Part shown: one piece after another, positions 1 to 8,824 of the stretch
Position numbering within the stretch: the stretch's first letter is position 1
How the letters are laid out: each line of letters begins with the position of its first letter
Assembly (NCBI RefSeq): GCF_021341785.1
Contig: NZ_JAJTTF010000012.1
Coordinates: 62,001-126,000, forward strand
From: Microbacterium sp. Au-Mic1
Lineage (GTDB): Bacteria > Actinomycetota > Actinomycetes > Actinomycetales > Microbacteriaceae
Direction of reading: 5' to 3'
Length of the DNA: 64,000 nucleotides
Program-made: the position numbers and the translations under genes
The notes under the pieces: model-generated
The model's input: the letters and a program-made list of their open reading frames with translations, nothing else
Database searches by the model: none
What the model was told of the DNA's origin: nothing

Positions 1-375
1 GATGCTGCCGAGGTTGATCAGGTTCACGACGGCCGGGCCCGGGGCATGGCCCGTCGCGCCTTCGACCACCTCGGCGCCGAGCCACACGATGCCCGCCCCG
101 AGCAGGGTGCAGACCAGGTTGACCGCGAGGAAGAGCACGATCTCGGCGACGCGCCCGCGCCGGTCGCGCCCGCGGAACGCCCACTCGCGGTTGCCGATGT
201 AGGCGTTGACCAGGGCGACCAGGCTCGCGGCGATCTTGCCGACGACGAGATCCCACCCGAAGACGAAGACGAAGAGGTTGAACGCCCCGACCTCGATGAG
301 CGTGCTGATGCCGCCGACGATCAGGAAGCGGGTGCCGACTCCCGCCAGACGGCGCAACCGGGAGCGGCGATCCAT
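1..375 (-). CDS. GtrA-like flippase family protein (partial, 3' end outside window)
   Basis: The frame begins with ATG at 375 and runs open for 125 codons to the window edge, so the C-terminus is missing. The translation begins MDRRSRLRRLAG and then shows hydrophobic segments at about residues 15-35, 38-55 and 76-98, with the motif NAYIGNREWAF after the second segment. That NxxxxxxWxF pattern is characteristic of GtrA-like proteins, small membrane proteins thought to flip lipid-linked sugars (family knowledge). It diverges from two glycosyltransferase genes, which fits a role in delivering undecaprenyl- or polyprenyl-linked sugar for cell-wall glycosylation (inference). Confidence 0.8.
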   Translation of the reverse strand, partial: MDRRSRLRRLAGVGTRFLIVGGISTLIEVGAFNLFVFVFGWDLVVGKIAASLVALVNAYIGNREWAFRGRDRRGRVAEIVLFLAVNLVCTLLGAGIVWLGAEVVEGATGHAPGPAVVNLINLGSI

Positions 376-536
376 AGCCCTACTAGAATACCCGGGGGAC
401 GGTGCGGCCCAGGACGCCAGCGTGAACCGGGCGGATCCCCGCTCGTCCCCCGCGAAGACTCCGCCGGTGCTGCCGTGGCGCCGACGGGTCCCGCCCCGGC
501 CCGCACGGGCCCTCCAGGAGAAGGCTCGAGGTTCGA

Positions 537-1352
537 GTGCAGTACGCCCATCTGGCCGTCGTGATGCCGGCCTACAACGAGGCCGAGGGCATCGGCGGCT
601 TCATCGACGAGATCCGCACCGCCGTCGCCCCGCTCGCGGAGCGCGTGACCTTCGTCATCGCCGACGACCGTTCCACGGACGGCACCGCCGCCGCCCTGTC
701 CGGCATCGAGGACGTGGACGTGCAGACCCAGCCGGCCAACCGCGGCCACGGTCCGACCGCTCTCGCCGCGTACCGCGCCGGGCTCGCGCTGGCCCCCGAT
801 GCCCTCGTGCACGTCGACGGCGACGGACAGTTCCTCGGATCCGAGATCGCGTCCGCCGTCCGCGCCCTGCACCGCACCGGCGCGGACGTCGTGCACGGCG
901 TGCGCCATTCCCGCACCGACGCCTGGTACCGCCGCCTGCTCACCGCCGGCGTGCGCCTGCTCACCGCCGCGGTCGTCGGGCGGGGCGTGCCCGACGTGAA
1001 CACCCCGCTGCGGGTGTACCGCCCGGAGGCCCTGCAGATCCTCGTGAACGCCGTGCCCTCCGATGCCCTCGTGCCGCACGTGCACTTCTCGCTCGCCGAG
1101 GTGCGCGCCGGATTCGCCGTGCGCTACCTGCGCGTGCGCAGCATCCCGCGCCGCGGCGCGTCGAGCACGGGCACCATGTGGGGCAAGGTGGCACGCCCGT
1201 CCCTGCCGCCCAAGAAGCTCGTGCTGTTCGCGCTCCGCGCGCTGCGCGAGGCGTGGATGTGGTCGCTGCGCCCGGGTGCACCGCTGCGGGCGCTCGAGTT
1301 CGAGGGGCTCTCCGCGGCCGCTGCGGCACCGGAGGGATCCGGATCCGCATGA
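537..1352 (+). CDS. Glycosyltransferase family 2 (DPM1/polyprenyl-phosphate sugar synthase-like)
   Basis: A 271-residue GT-A-fold enzyme that probably transfers a sugar from a nucleotide donor to polyprenyl phosphate. The nucleotide-binding start PAYNE is at residues 11-15, DDRSTDGT at 43-50 and the metal-binding region DGDGQ at 93-97. The chosen GTG at 537 is the only sensible start: it lies directly before the first beta strand and a GAGG-like ribosome site sits just upstream. There is no membrane segment after the catalytic domain. The stop overlaps the ATG of the next gene (ATGA), so the two are probably translationally coupled. Together with the divergent GtrA-like gene this looks like a lipid-linked sugar donor pathway; the sugar is not known. 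Confidence 0.85.
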   Translation: MQYAHLAVVMPAYNEAEGIGGFIDEIRTAVAPLAERVTFVIADDRSTDGTAAALSGIEDVDVQTQPANRGHGPTALAAYRAGLALAPDALVHVDGDGQFLGSEIASAVRALHRTGADVVHGVRHSRTDAWYRRLLTAGVRLLTAAVVGRGVPDVNTPLRVYRPEALQILVNAVPSDALVPHVHFSLAEVRAGFAVRYLRVRSIPRRGASSTGTMWGKVARPSLPPKKLVLFALRALREAWMWSLRPGAPLRALEFEGLSAAAAAPEGSGSA

Positions 1353-2926
1353 CTCGTCGCCTCTCCGGAATCGCGTTCTGGCTCCTGCTCGGGCTGCTCC
1401 TGGTCGCGAACGCGATCGTGATGTGGCACAGCCTCACCGCGCTGCGATTCTGGGAGGACGAGGCATTCAACCTCACCGTGCCACGGAACCTGCTGGCAGG
1501 CCTCGGCTACACGAGCGACGGCACGCTGTCGGGCTCGACCCTGACACCGTTCGATCCGCGGATCTCCACCGGACCCGTCGTGCTGCTGCCCGTCGCCGGC
1601 GTGCTCGCGTTCGGCGTGGACCCGGTGATCGGCGCACGGCTCGTGCCGCTCGCCTACTGGGTGCTGCTGCTCGTGGGGCTCGGCGTGCTCGGCCGCCGCC
1701 TCGCCGGACGCTTCGGCTCGCTGGTCGCCGTAGCGCTGCCGCTCGCGTTCAACACGGCCGACAGCGTCTCCCCGATCCAGGGGCCCGCGGATCTGCTCGG
1801 CGAGATCGCCGCGGCCGCGCTCATCGTGTGGGCGCTGATCCTGCTGCCGCGCCGTGCGTGGCTCGCGGGGCTGCTGCTGGGGCTCGCCGTGCAGGCGAAG
1901 CTGATCGCGCTGCTCGCGCTGCCCGCGTTCGCCGTGGCACTGTTCCTGCTCACGCCCGCCGCGCCGTTCTGGCCGCGCCTGCGCGCGACTCTGCGCCGCA
2001 GCGTGGTGCCGCTCGTGCTGGTCGCCGCACCTACGGTGCTGCTGGAGGCGATCGCGCTCGCGTCGATGGGTCTCACCGGATACGCCCGGCACGTGCGCGC
2101 GCTGGGCGGGTTCCTGCTCAGCGGCGGTCAGCACATCACGCCGACCACGGTGCCGCAGAAGCTCGGGACGCTGGCCGGATCCTGGTTCCTGCCGTGGTGG
2201 CTCGTCGCCGTCGCCGCCGTGCTCGCCGCCGTCGTGATCGCGTGGGCTGCGGTGCCCGCCCGGGGGCCGGCCGACAACGGTGCCGTGTCGGATCCGCATC
2301 GCGCCGCAGCCGCAGCCGCTGCGCCTGGGGGCTCCGCGGTACCGGATCCGCATCGCCCGCGCTGGTGGGAGCGGGACCCGCAGCTGCTCGCGCTCGGATT
2401 CGGCTCGGCCGTGGGCGTGCTCGCCTTCGTGGGCTGGTGGGCGCAGGCCGCCCAGCTGCCGCTGTGGGTGCGCCACCCCGCGGTCGGCGTGTTCGCGTTC
2501 GCCCCGATCCTCGCCGCGATCGCGGTGCGCGCCACGGCCGCGCTGTGGCGGCGGCACGGCACAGCGGCAGCGCCGGGCCTCGCGCGCGTCACGGCCGTCG
2601 TCGCAGCCTCTGTTCTGGCCGTGGTGGTGGCCGCCGGCGCCTCCGGTGACACTCTGCGTGCCGTGCAGCCGTCGACGGCTCAGACGCTGGACCAGCAGCG
2701 CGCCGCGGTCGCCCCCCTCGCTGCGTGGGTGCGCGAGAACGACGTGCAATGGCTGGCTGCGAAGCCGTGGGGATGGCCGGTGTCGTCGGTGGTGCTGACC
2801 GGAGCGCACGTCGGCCTGTTCGACGCCCCCGCGATGCGGCACACCCCGATCCTCACGCCCGAGCCCTGCGCCGGCGGAGCTCCCCTCGTCGCGTCAGCAA
2901 GCGCCGGCATCTGCCCCGCTCCCTGA
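1349..2926 (+). CDS. GT-C-type polytopic membrane glycosyltransferase
   Basis: A 525-residue membrane protein with about ten or more hydrophobic helices from residue 8 onward. The first extracellular loop carries WEDEAF (35-40), the paired acidic motif typical of GT-C enzymes such as the mannosyl and arabinosyl transferases that use polyprenyl-phosphate sugars (family knowledge). It starts at the ATG overlapping the stop of the family 2 glycosyltransferase gene. A short insert near residues 308-332 is Ala/Gly/Pro-rich, is encoded around two GGATCCGCATC copies and looks like an expanded loop. It probably uses the donor made by the upstream gene to decorate a cell-envelope acceptor (inference). 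Confidence 0.7.
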   Translation: MTRRLSGIAFWLLLGLLLVANAIVMWHSLTALRFWEDEAFNLTVPRNLLAGLGYTSDGTLSGSTLTPFDPRISTGPVVLLPVAGVLAFGVDPVIGARLVPLAYWVLLLVGLGVLGRRLAGRFGSLVAVALPLAFNTADSVSPIQGPADLLGEIAAAALIVWALILLPRRAWLAGLLLGLAVQAKLIALLALPAFAVALFLLTPAAPFWPRLRATLRRSVVPLVLVAAPTVLLEAIALASMGLTGYARHVRALGGFLLSGGQHITPTTVPQKLGTLAGSWFLPWWLVAVAAVLAAVVIAWAAVPARGPADNGAVSDPHRAAAAAAAPGGSAVPDPHRPRWWERDPQLLALGFGSAVGVLAFVGWWAQAAQLPLWVRHPAVGVFAFAPILAAIAVRATAALWRRHGTAAAPGLARVTAVVAASVLAVVVAAGASGDTLRAVQPSTAQTLDQQRAAVAPLAAWVRENDVQWLAAKPWGWPVSSVVLTGAHVGLFDAPAMRHTPILTPEPCAGGAPLVASASAGICPAP

Positions 2927-3270
2927 CGCGACCTGGATCCGCGCCTCCCTGGCGTCCAGCGCGTCCGTGGTCTCGCCCTCCCGGCCTACCGTCATAGCCG
3001 CCCTGCCGCCCTGCCGGAGTACCGCCCTAGCCGCCCTGCCACGCTGTCGCACTACCGCGCTAGCCGCACTGCAGCCCTGCTCGCTGGTCGCCAAACGCCC
3101 CTTGCGCGGCCGTGAAGGGGCGCTTGGCGACCAGCGAACAACGTACGGTAGGCACCGGGCCCCGGACGGCGGGCACCTTAAGACCAGCGAACATCAGCCA
3201 GCGGGCACCGGGCCCCGGGCACCGGGCACCGGGCACCGGGCGAAGCAACAACGCCACCCCGGCGGGGACG
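2927..3270. other. Intergenic spacer with palindromic and tandem repeats
   Basis: No coding frame is convincing here. From about 2998 to 3075 the strand reads as imperfect repeats of GCCGCCCTGCC and GAGTACCGCC-like units. It is followed by a long perfect-looking palindrome (3083-3142), GACCAGCGAACA remnants near 3136 and 3183, and a GGGCACC tandem run at about 3199-3241. It lies between the convergent glycosyltransferase and rplQ genes. Confidence 0.6.
3083..3142. repeat. Long palindrome with CTGGTC/GACCAG ends (dispersed element copy 1)
   Basis: The left arm reads CGCTGGTCGCCAAACGCCCC and continues TT. The right arm reads AAGGGGCGCTTGGCGACCAG and continues CG, with a roughly 11-base loop. 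The arms pair over about 20 bases with one or two mismatches. Copies with the same CTGGTC ends and a GCCC-TT/AA-GGGC core occur at about 20297-20347 and 20399-20450, and a degraded one near 21620-21680. Confidence 0.7.
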
Positions 3271-3308
3271 ACGAAGCCCGCCGCCCCACAGGGGCGACGG
3301 GCTTCGTA
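3271..3308 (-). terminator. Hairpin terminator of the rplQ end of the ribosomal operon
   Basis: CGAAGCCCGCCGCCCC and GGGGCGACGGGCTTCG form a stem with one mismatch around an ACAG loop, 14 bases past the rplQ stop. No strong U-run follows, as is common in high-GC actinobacteria. It could also serve the convergent glycosyltransferase transcript. Confidence 0.75.
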
Positions 3309-3321
3309 CGAGCGAGGGACC

Positions 3322-3873
3322 TTACTCGGCCTTCTCCTCCGCGGCGGCCTCGGCCGGAGCCTCAGCAGCGGCCTCGGTGGCCTCGGCGGCGGGAGCCTCG
3401 ACGGCCTCCTCCACGACCTCGGTCTCGACGACCTCGGCCGGAGCCTCGGCGGCGGGAGCGGCCTTCTCCGCCTTGGCGGGCTTCGCAGCGGCCTTCTTCA
3501 CCTTGGGGGTGACGGGCTCGAGCACGAGCTCGATCACGGCCATGGGCGCGTTGTCGCCCTTGCGGTTGCCGACCTTGGTGATGCGGGTGTAACCGCCCTC
3601 ACGCTCGGCGACGAGCGGCGCGATCTCGGCGAACAGGATGTGCGTCGCCTCCTTGTTGCTGCGCAGCACCGTCAGCACGCGACGGCGCGCGTGCAGGTCG
3701 CCGCGCTTGGCGAAGGTGACAAGGCGCTCGGCCAGCGGACGCAGGCGCTTGGCCTTGGTCTCGGTGGTCTTGATCGACTTGTGGACGAACAGCTGTGCAG
3801 CGAGGTTCGCGAGCAGCAGACGCTCGTGGGCCGGGCCGCCTCCGAGGCGGGGACCCTTGGTGGGCTTAGGCAT
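3322..3873 (-). CDS. rplQ: 50S ribosomal protein L17
   Basis: Ribosomal protein L17 sits near the peptide exit tunnel of the large subunit. The first 120 residues match the family, beginning [28 protein letters not shown]. The protein is 183 residues, about 60 longer than the bacterial core, because of a C-terminal extension made almost wholly of Ala, Glu, Pro and Val after a Lys/Ala-rich hinge. It is the last gene of the superoperon and is followed by a strong hairpin. The truA gene often found next to rplQ is not present. Confidence 0.97.
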   Translation of the reverse strand: MPKPTKGPRLGGGPAHERLLLANLAAQLFVHKSIKTTETKAKRLRPLAERLVTFAKRGDLHARRRVLTVLRSNKEATHILFAEIAPLVAEREGGYTRITKVGNRKGDNAPMAVIELVLEPVTPKVKKAAAKPAKAEKAAPAAEAPAEVVETEVVEEAVEAPAAEATEAAAEAPAEAAAEEKAE

Positions 3874-3939
3874 TGTTCATACTCCTGGATCGGAAAGGTT
3901 CGGGTCAGCAGGCTTCTGCCGGCTGACAGAACGGGTAGG

Positions 3940-4929
3940 TCAGAAGGACTCGTCTTCGGAGCCGCCGTAGAAGTGGGCGCCGTCGAAACCGGGCACCGAA
4001 TCCTTCAGCGACAGGCCGAGCGAGACGAGCTTGTCGCGCACCTCGTCCACCGACTTCTGTCCGAAATTGCGGATGTTCATGAGCTGCGTCTCCGAGAGGG
4101 CGACGAGCTCGGACACCGTGTTGATGCCTTCGCGCTTGAGGCAGTTGTACGAGCGGACCGACAGATCGAGATCCTCGATCGGCATCGACAGCTCGTTCGA
4201 GAGCACGGCCTCGACCGGCGCGGGGCCGATCTCGATGCCCTCGGCCTCGACGTTCAGCTCGCGGGCGAGACCGAACAGCTCGGTCAGCGTGCGGCCGGCC
4301 GAGGCGACGGAGTCGCGCGGGATGATCGAGTTCTTGGTCTCGACGTCCAGCACGAGCTTGTCGAAGTCGGTGCGCTCGCCGGCGCGGGTGGCGTCGACGC
4401 GGTAGCTGACCTTGAGCACGGGCGAGTAGATCGAGTCGATCGGGATCTGGCCCGCCTCGGCGTACTCGCTGCGGTTCTGCGCCGCGGAGACGTAGCCGCG
4501 GCCGCGCTCGATGGTGAGCTCGAGCTCGAACTTGGCGGTCTCGTTGAGGGTCGCGATGACCAGTTCGGGGTTGTGCACCTCGACACCGGCCGGAGCGGAG
4601 ATGTCCGCCGCGGTGACCTCGCCGGCGCCCGTCTTGCGGAGGTAGGCGGTGATGGGCTCATCACGCTCCGAGGAGACGACGAGCTGCTTGATGTTGAGGA
4701 TGATCTCGGTGACATCCTCCTTGACACCGGGGATGGTGCTGAACTCGTGGAGGACGCCGTCGATGCGGACGCTGGTCACGGCCGCGCCGGGGATCGAGGA
4801 GAGCAGGCTGCGACGCAGCGCGTTGCCGATCGTGTAACCGAAGCCGGGCTCGAGCGGTTCGATGACGAACCGGCTGCGGTTCTCGGAGATCTTTTCCTCG
4901 GTGAGAGTGGGACGCTGTGCGATGAGCAC
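3940..4929 (-). CDS. rpoA: DNA-directed RNA polymerase subunit alpha
   Basis: The 329-residue alpha subunit scaffolds RNA polymerase assembly. The N-terminal domain carries the dimerisation signature [20 protein letters not shown] (about residues 35-54). The C-terminal domain, which contacts UP elements and activators, contains [21 protein letters not shown] and [12 protein letters not shown]. It ends in an acidic DESF tail. A 126-base gap with a strong inverted repeat separates it from rpsK upstream, so it may have its own promoter or an attenuator. The rpsD gene often present between rpsK and rpoA is absent here. Confidence 0.98.
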   Translation of the reverse strand: MLIAQRPTLTEEKISENRSRFVIEPLEPGFGYTIGNALRRSLLSSIPGAAVTSVRIDGVLHEFSTIPGVKEDVTEIILNIKQLVVSSERDEPITAYLRKTGAGEVTAADISAPAGVEVHNPELVIATLNETAKFELELTIERGRGYVSAAQNRSEYAEAGQIPIDSIYSPVLKVSYRVDATRAGERTDFDKLVLDVETKNSIIPRDSVASAGRTLTELFGLARELNVEAEGIEIGPAPVEAVLSNELSMPIEDLDLSVRSYNCLKREGINTVSELVALSETQLMNIRNFGQKSVDEVRDKLVSLGLSLKDSVPGFDGAHFYGGSEDESF

Positions 4930-5004
4930 TGTGTGTTCCTTTCGATCACGTGCCCGCTATATGACACGTGTGGGTGAGGTCTTGAGTTGTGGAGGAAACG
5001 CGGG

Positions 5005-5048
5005 TGAGGATCCCCGGTCTCGACAGCATCGAGATCCGAGGATCCTCA
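5005..5048 (-). other. Inverted repeat between rpsK and rpoA
   Basis: TGAGGATCC at 5005-5013 pairs with GGATCCTCA at 5040-5048, with a nested TCTCGA/TCGAGA stem inside. It falls in the 126-base space between the rpsK stop and rpoA start, so it may act as an intrinsic terminator, attenuator or RNA processing site that uncouples rpoA-rplQ from the upstream genes. Confidence 0.5.
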
Positions 5049-5055
5049 GAACGCG

Positions 5056-5454
5056 TCAGACGCGACGGCGCTTCGGCGGGCGGCAGCCGTTGTGCGCCTG
5101 GGGCGTCACATCCTGGATCGAACCCACCTCGAGGCCTGCGGCCTGCAGCGAGCGGATCGCGGTCTCGCGGCCGGAACCCGGACCCTTGACGAGGACGTCG
5201 ACCTTCTTCACACCGTGCTCGGCAGCCTGACGGGCGGCCGACTCCGCGGCCATGCCGGCGGCGTACGGGGTGGACTTGCGCGAGCCCTTGAAGCCCACGC
5301 CACCGGACGAGGCCCAGGCGATGACGGCGCCGGACGGGTCGGTGATCGAGACGATGGTGTTGTTGAACGTCGACTTGATGTGGGCCTGGCCCAGCGCGAT
5401 GTTCTTCTTCTCCTTGCGGCGCGGCTTGCGCGCGGCGGCCTTAGGTGCAGCCAT
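5056..5454 (-). CDS. rpsK: 30S ribosomal protein S11
   Basis: S11 (132 residues) forms part of the small-subunit platform near the mRNA exit. The hallmark segments are visible: [37 protein letters not shown] and the C-terminal [17 protein letters not shown] Lys/Arg-rich N-terminus ([16 protein letters not shown]) precedes the core. It lies 27 bases after rpsM in the same transcription unit. The ATG has an AGGAGAACAC-type ribosome site. Confidence 0.98.
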   Translation of the reverse strand: MAAPKAAARKPRRKEKKNIALGQAHIKSTFNNTIVSITDPSGAVIAWASSGGVGFKGSRKSTPYAAGMAAESAARQAAEHGVKKVDVLVKGPGSGRETAIRSLQAAGLEVGSIQDVTPQAHNGCRPPKRRRV

Positions 5455-5481
5455 GAAAGTGTTCTCCTATTCCCTGGCCGC

Positions 5482-5856
5482 TTAGCGGGCCTTCTTCTTG
5501 CCGGCGACGGTGCGCTTCGGGCCCTTGCGGGTACGGGCGTTGGTCTTGGTGCGCTGACCGCGGACCGGCAGGCCACGGCGGTGACGAAGGCCCTCGTAGG
5601 AGCCGATCTCGACCTTGCGGCGGATGTCGGCGGCGACCTCACGGCGGAGGTCACCCTCCACCTTGTAGGTGCCTTCGATGTAGTCGCGGAGGGCGACGAG
5701 CTGGTCGTCGGAGAGGTCCTTGACGCGGATCGACTCGTCGATCTCGGTGGCCTTGAGGATCTCGACCGAGCGGGTACGGCCGATGCCGTAGATGTACGTG
5801 AGGGCGATCACCACGCGCTTGTCGCGCGGGATGTCGACGCCGGCAAGACGTGCCAT
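5482..5856 (-). CDS. rpsM: 30S ribosomal protein S13
   Basis: S13 (124 residues) sits in the head of the small subunit and contacts the P-site tRNA and the large subunit. It begins [22 protein letters not shown], carries the helix-two-turn-helix GIGRTRS and the [20 protein letters not shown] motif, and ends in a basic KKKAR tail. An AGGAG ribosome site (CTCCAGGAGTCACC) precedes the ATG. A 147-base GC-rich spacer with a hairpin separates it from rpmJ. Confidence 0.98.
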   Translation of the reverse strand: MARLAGVDIPRDKRVVIALTYIYGIGRTRSVEILKATEIDESIRVKDLSDDQLVALRDYIEGTYKVEGDLRREVAADIRRKVEIGSYEGLRHRRGLPVRGQRTKTNARTRKGPKRTVAGKKKAR

Positions 5857-5981
5857 GCGGTGACTCCTGGAGTGTTGTGGAGGTGTGGAGCAGGATCGGT
5901 GCCCGGGCCTCCGCCCGAGGTGTCCCCCTTGCGGGTTCTGATCCTGCCTGTTTCAGATATTGAGTTGTGAGATCGCGAGAG

Positions 5982-6003
5982 ATCCGGGCCGGAGCCCGGA
6001 TGC
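5982..6003 (-). other. Hairpin directly after rpmJ
   Basis: ATCCGGGC and GCCCGGAT form a compact stem starting at the base after the rpmJ stop codon. It resembles an intrinsic terminator or attenuator stem without a U-run. The rest of the rpmJ-rpsM spacer holds a second GC-rich stem around 5911-5926, so part of the transcription may end before rpsM. Confidence 0.4.
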
Positions 6004-6120
6004 TCAGCCCTGGCGCTGCTTGTGGCGCGGGTTGCTCTTGCAGATCACCATGACGCGGCCGTGACGGCGGATCACCTTGCAGTGGTCGCAGATCGGCTTG
6101 ACGCTGGGGTTGACCTTCAT
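6004..6120 (-). CDS. rpmJ: 50S ribosomal protein L36 (zinc-binding form)
   Basis: A 38-residue large-subunit protein read from ATG at 6120 to TGA at 6004. The sequence begins [20 protein letters not shown]. Cys11, Cys14, Cys27 and His32 make the CCCH zinc ribbon of the zinc-dependent (C+) L36 type. It follows infA by 66 bases, the usual infA-rpmJ-rpsM-rpsK order. Confidence 0.96.
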   Translation of the reverse strand: MKVNPSVKPICDHCKVIRRHGRVMVICKSNPRHKQRQG

Positions 6121-6186
6121 GTTGTTTCCTTATCGCTGTCTTCACCGGGCAGGCGCGAACGCCTGGGGTGTTACTTCTCGACCGGT

Positions 6187-6408
6187 CTAGCGGTAGCGGT
6201 AGACGATGCGACCGCGCGTGAGGTCGTACGGAGAGAGCTCCACGACGACACGGTCCTCGGGGATGATGCGGATGTAGTTCTGCCGCATCTTGCCGGAGAT
6301 CGTTGCAAGGACCTTGTGTCCGTTGCTCAGCTCAACGCGGAACATCGCGTTGGGAAGAGCCTCGGAGATCACGCCCTCGATCTCGATGACACCGTCTTTC
6401 TTAGCCAT
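6187..6408 (-). CDS. infA: Translation initiation factor IF-1
   Basis: IF-1 is a 73-residue OB-fold protein that binds the ribosomal A site during initiation. The translation runs [20 protein letters not shown] to RGRIVYRYR, the full family length. The start ATG follows a GCGAGG-type ribosome site. A good promoter (TTGCGG, 16 bases, TACCAT) lies about 110 bases upstream, after the stop of the dsbA-like gene, so infA and the genes after it can be transcribed independently of secY-adk-map. Confidence 0.98.
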   Translation of the reverse strand: MAKKDGVIEIEGVISEALPNAMFRVELSNGHKVLATISGKMRQNYIRIIPEDRVVVELSPYDLTRGRIVYRYR

Positions 6409-6514
6409 AGCCTCGCTGACGCTTCTGCAGACCGGTCGATCTGCGGTGGGTGGGTGGTGGTGGAACTGTGCGGATCCGGACACGCCGGACCAAGGCGCAA
6501 AGCACCAAAGATCT

Positions 6515-6542
6515 ATGGTAGTCCGGATCCGCGGATCCGCAA
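6515..6542 (-). promoter_or_regulatory. infA promoter
   Basis: Reading the minus strand, TTGCGG (6537-6542) is followed after 16 bases by TACCAT (6515-6520). The -35 and spacer overlap two abutting GGATCCGCGGATCC palindromes downstream of the dsbA-like stop, so a terminator-like element and the promoter overlap. Confidence 0.6.
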
Positions 6543-6554
6543 AATGCGGAGCTG

Positions 6555-7226
6555 TTACTTCTGCGCGGCGATCGCCTGGATCTTGGCGAGATCGCTCTGC
6601 TTGGTCAGATCGAGGCGCTCTCCGTTGATCTCGATCGTCGGCGTTCCCTGGATCTTGTGCGCCGTGGCCTGCGCAGTGGGGAACTTGAAGAAGGTACCGG
6701 CCTTGATGGTCGCCTCGGCCTTGTCGGCGCCGACCTGCTTCGCGTAGTCGATCAGCTGCTGGTCGGTGAGACCGGGCGTGTTCTCGGTGGGCTGGTTCTC
6801 GAACAGGATGTTGAGGTAGTCCAGGAACTTGTCGGGGTTCTCCTGAGCGACGCTGTAAGCGGCCGCCGCAGCGCGCGACGAGTAGTTCGTGCCCTGCGAG
6901 AAGCGGTCGAGGATCGCGATCGGGTGGTACTCGAGCGTGATCTTGTTCTCCTTGGCCAGGTTCTGCAGGTCGGAACCGAACTGGGTCTCGAAGCTCTTGC
7001 AGACGGGGCACTGGAAGTCGACGAAGACGGCGACCTTCTCCTTGCCATTGCCGGTGGTGACGGCGCCGGTGTCGGAGTTGATGATCGCGCTCTTCGGAGC
7101 GGCACCGGGGTCCGTGGCCTTGTTGTTCAGCCAGACGACGACGCCGACCAGTGCGATGAGCACGGCGACGACTGCGGCGGTGATTCCGATGGCGAACCCG
7201 TTGGTCCTGCCCTTGGCAGCGGCCAT
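6555..7226 (-). CDS. Membrane-anchored DsbA-family thioredoxin-like protein
   Basis: A 223-residue extracytoplasmic thiol oxidoreductase candidate. One membrane helix at about residues 11-33 anchors it, and a thioredoxin-like domain follows with FQCPVC (Cys73-Cys76) at the active site and the cis-proline loop GTPTIEING near residue 195. The central helical insertion places it in the DsbA/thioredoxin_4 group. CPVC rather than CPYC or CPHC alters the expected redox potential (inference). It sits between map and infA, an insertion into an otherwise conserved order, with its own 130-base upstream gap. It probably assists folding of secreted proteins. Confidence 0.88.
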   Translation of the reverse strand: MAAAKGRTNGFAIGITAAVVAVLIALVGVVVWLNNKATDPGAAPKSAIINSDTGAVTTGNGKEKVAVFVDFQCPVCKSFETQFGSDLQNLAKENKITLEYHPIAILDRFSQGTNYSSRAAAAAYSVAQENPDKFLDYLNILFENQPTENTPGLTDQQLIDYAKQVGADKAEATIKAGTFFKFPTAQATAHKIQGTPTIEINGERLDLTKQSDLAKIQAIAAQK

Positions 7227-7356
7227 GTGTGTGTCTCCTTAGTCCAGACCCGCCCGGCGGATCCGCTCAGCTGTGTCTTCCCATTGTGCCGTGCGAAGCC
7301 TTTGAGGTCCGTGGGAGCATTCGCCGCGTCGGGCCAGGTCGGGCCGACGAGCCTCG

Positions 7357-8208
7357 CTAGGCGATCGGCGCGGGGGTGATCCCGAAGGCCGCGAGCCCCG
7401 CTGCACCGCCGTCGGCGGCGGTCAGCACCCAGATGCCGTCATCGTGCAGGGCGACGCTGTGTTCCCAGTGCGAGCCGTCGGATCCGTCGGTCGTGGTGAC
7501 GGTCCAGTCGTCGTCCTCGACGTAGGTCTGATCCGAGCCGGCCGTGACCATGGGCTCGATCGCGAGCACGAGGCCGGGGCGCACCTCGGCGCCGCGGTCG
7601 GCCGTGCGGTAGTTGAACAGGCTCGGCGCCTCGTGCATCTTGCGGCCGATGCCGTGTCCGACGTACTCGCGCAGGATCCCGTAGGGCTTCCCGGAGACCG
7701 CGGAAGGGCCTGCGGCGAGGATGTGGTCCTCGATGGCCGCGGAGATGTCCCCCAGGTGCCTCGCGGACGCCATCGCGGCGATGCCGGCCCACATCGATCC
7801 CTCGGTGACATCGGAGAGCGTCTGACGCGTGCCGACCGCCGCCGCCCCGGACGGGTCCGGGACCACGACGGTGATCGCGCTGTCGCCGTTCCAGCCGCGG
7901 AACTGGGCACCGCAGTCGATCGAGACGATGTCGCCGGGCTGCAGGACGCGGGATCCGGGGATGCCGTGCACGACCTGGTCATTGACCGAGATGCAGGTGG
8001 TGTGCCGGTAGCCGCGCACGAGCTTGAAGTTCGACTCGGCGCCGCGATCCAGGATCACACGCTCGGCGATCGCGTCGAGCTCCCCCGTCGTGATGCCGGA
8101 GCGCACGGCGCCGCGCACCGCGGAGAGAGCCGCACCGGTGATCAGACCGGGCTCGACCATCGCCTCGAGCTGAGCGCGACTCTTGTAGATGGAGCGGCGG
8201 AACGCCAC
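7357..8208 (-). CDS. map: Type I methionine aminopeptidase
   Basis: This metalloprotease removes the N-terminal methionine from nascent proteins. At 283 residues it is a type Ia enzyme without an N-terminal zinc-finger extension. Visible hallmarks are TTCISVNDQVVHGIP, the metal ligands in DIVSIDCGAQFRGWNGDSA, the catalytic-His region YVGHGIGRKMHEAP, and LAIEPMVT near the C-terminus. It follows adk directly (the adk stop at 8210 lies one base away), in the secY-adk-map operon that is standard for the spc region. Confidence 0.96.
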   Translation of the reverse strand: MAFRRSIYKSRAQLEAMVEPGLITGAALSAVRGAVRSGITTGELDAIAERVILDRGAESNFKLVRGYRHTTCISVNDQVVHGIPGSRVLQPGDIVSIDCGAQFRGWNGDSAITVVVPDPSGAAAVGTRQTLSDVTEGSMWAGIAAMASARHLGDISAAIEDHILAAGPSAVSGKPYGILREYVGHGIGRKMHEAPSLFNYRTADRGAEVRPGLVLAIEPMVTAGSDQTYVEDDDWTVTTTDGSDGSHWEHSVALHDDGIWVLTAADGGAAGLAAFGITPAPIA

Positions 8209-8209
8209 G

Positions 8210-8824
8210 TCAGACCGCAGCCGTGCGCACGAGGCCGCGCGCGCTCAGCGCTGCGAAGACGCGCTCGGTGATCTCGTCCAGGCTGCCGACGCCGTCGATC
8301 GTGTCCACGATGCCGCGCGCGCCGTACACGTCGAGGATCGGAGCAGTCTGCTCCTCGTAGATGTCCAGGCGCTTCGCGATGGCATCGGGGGTGTCATCCC
8401 CGCGACCCTGCTCGACCGCGCGCACGGTGATCCGGGCGATGCTCTCCTCGCGCGGCACGTCGAGCAGGATCACCGCGTCGAGCGAGGTGCCCTGCTCCCC
8501 CAGGAACGCGTCCAGATCCTCGACCTGCGCCGCGTTGCGGGGGTAGCCGTCCAGGAGGAAGCCGGCCTCCGCGTCGGGCTGGGACAGACGGTCGCGCACG
8601 AGCGCGCCGGTGAGCTCGTCGGAGACGAGGTCGCCCGCATCGAGGATCGCGGTGACCTGCTTGCCCAGCTCCGTGCCCTCCTTGATGTTGGCGCGGAAGA
8701 TGTCGCCCGTCGAGACGACCGGGATGCCGTAGGCCTCGGCGATCCGCACTCCCTGCGTGCCCTTGCCGGAGCCCTGCGGGCCCACGATCAGCAGGCGTGC
8801 GGTGGAGGTTGCGGATGCCGTCAT
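8210..8824 (-). CDS. adk: Adenylate kinase (short-lid form)
   Basis: Adenylate kinase interconverts ATP+AMP and 2 ADP. The 204-residue protein starts at the ATG that overlaps the secY stop (ATGA). The P-loop is GPQGSGKGT (residues 15-23), followed by STGDIFR, and the AMP-binding LLDGYPRN. The LID region is short (VRAVEQGRGDDTPDAI) with no cysteine zinc site, as in other actinobacterial enzymes. An open frame continues upstream through secY but the overlapping ATG is the homologous start. Confidence 0.96.
   Translation of the reverse strand: MTASATSTARLLIVGPQGSGKGTQGVRIAEAYGIPVVSTGDIFRANIKEGTELGKQVTAILDAGDLVSDELTGALVRDRLSQPDAEAGFLLDGYPRNAAQVEDLDAFLGEQGTSLDAVILLDVPREESIARITVRAVEQGRGDDTPDAIAKRLDIYEEQTAPILDVYGARGIVDTIDGVGSLDEITERVFAALSARGLVRTAAV

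Noticed and set aside
206..2926. A 906-codon frame suggesting one large glycosyltransferase.
   Set aside because: The first 380 codons lie in the wrong frame of the GT2 gene; the true start is the ATG at 1349 that overlaps the GT2 stop.
3112..4977. A 621-codon open frame on the plus strand over rplQ and rpoA.
   Set aside because: Antisense to two unmistakable genes; low-complexity Leu/Gly/Val/Asp pattern.
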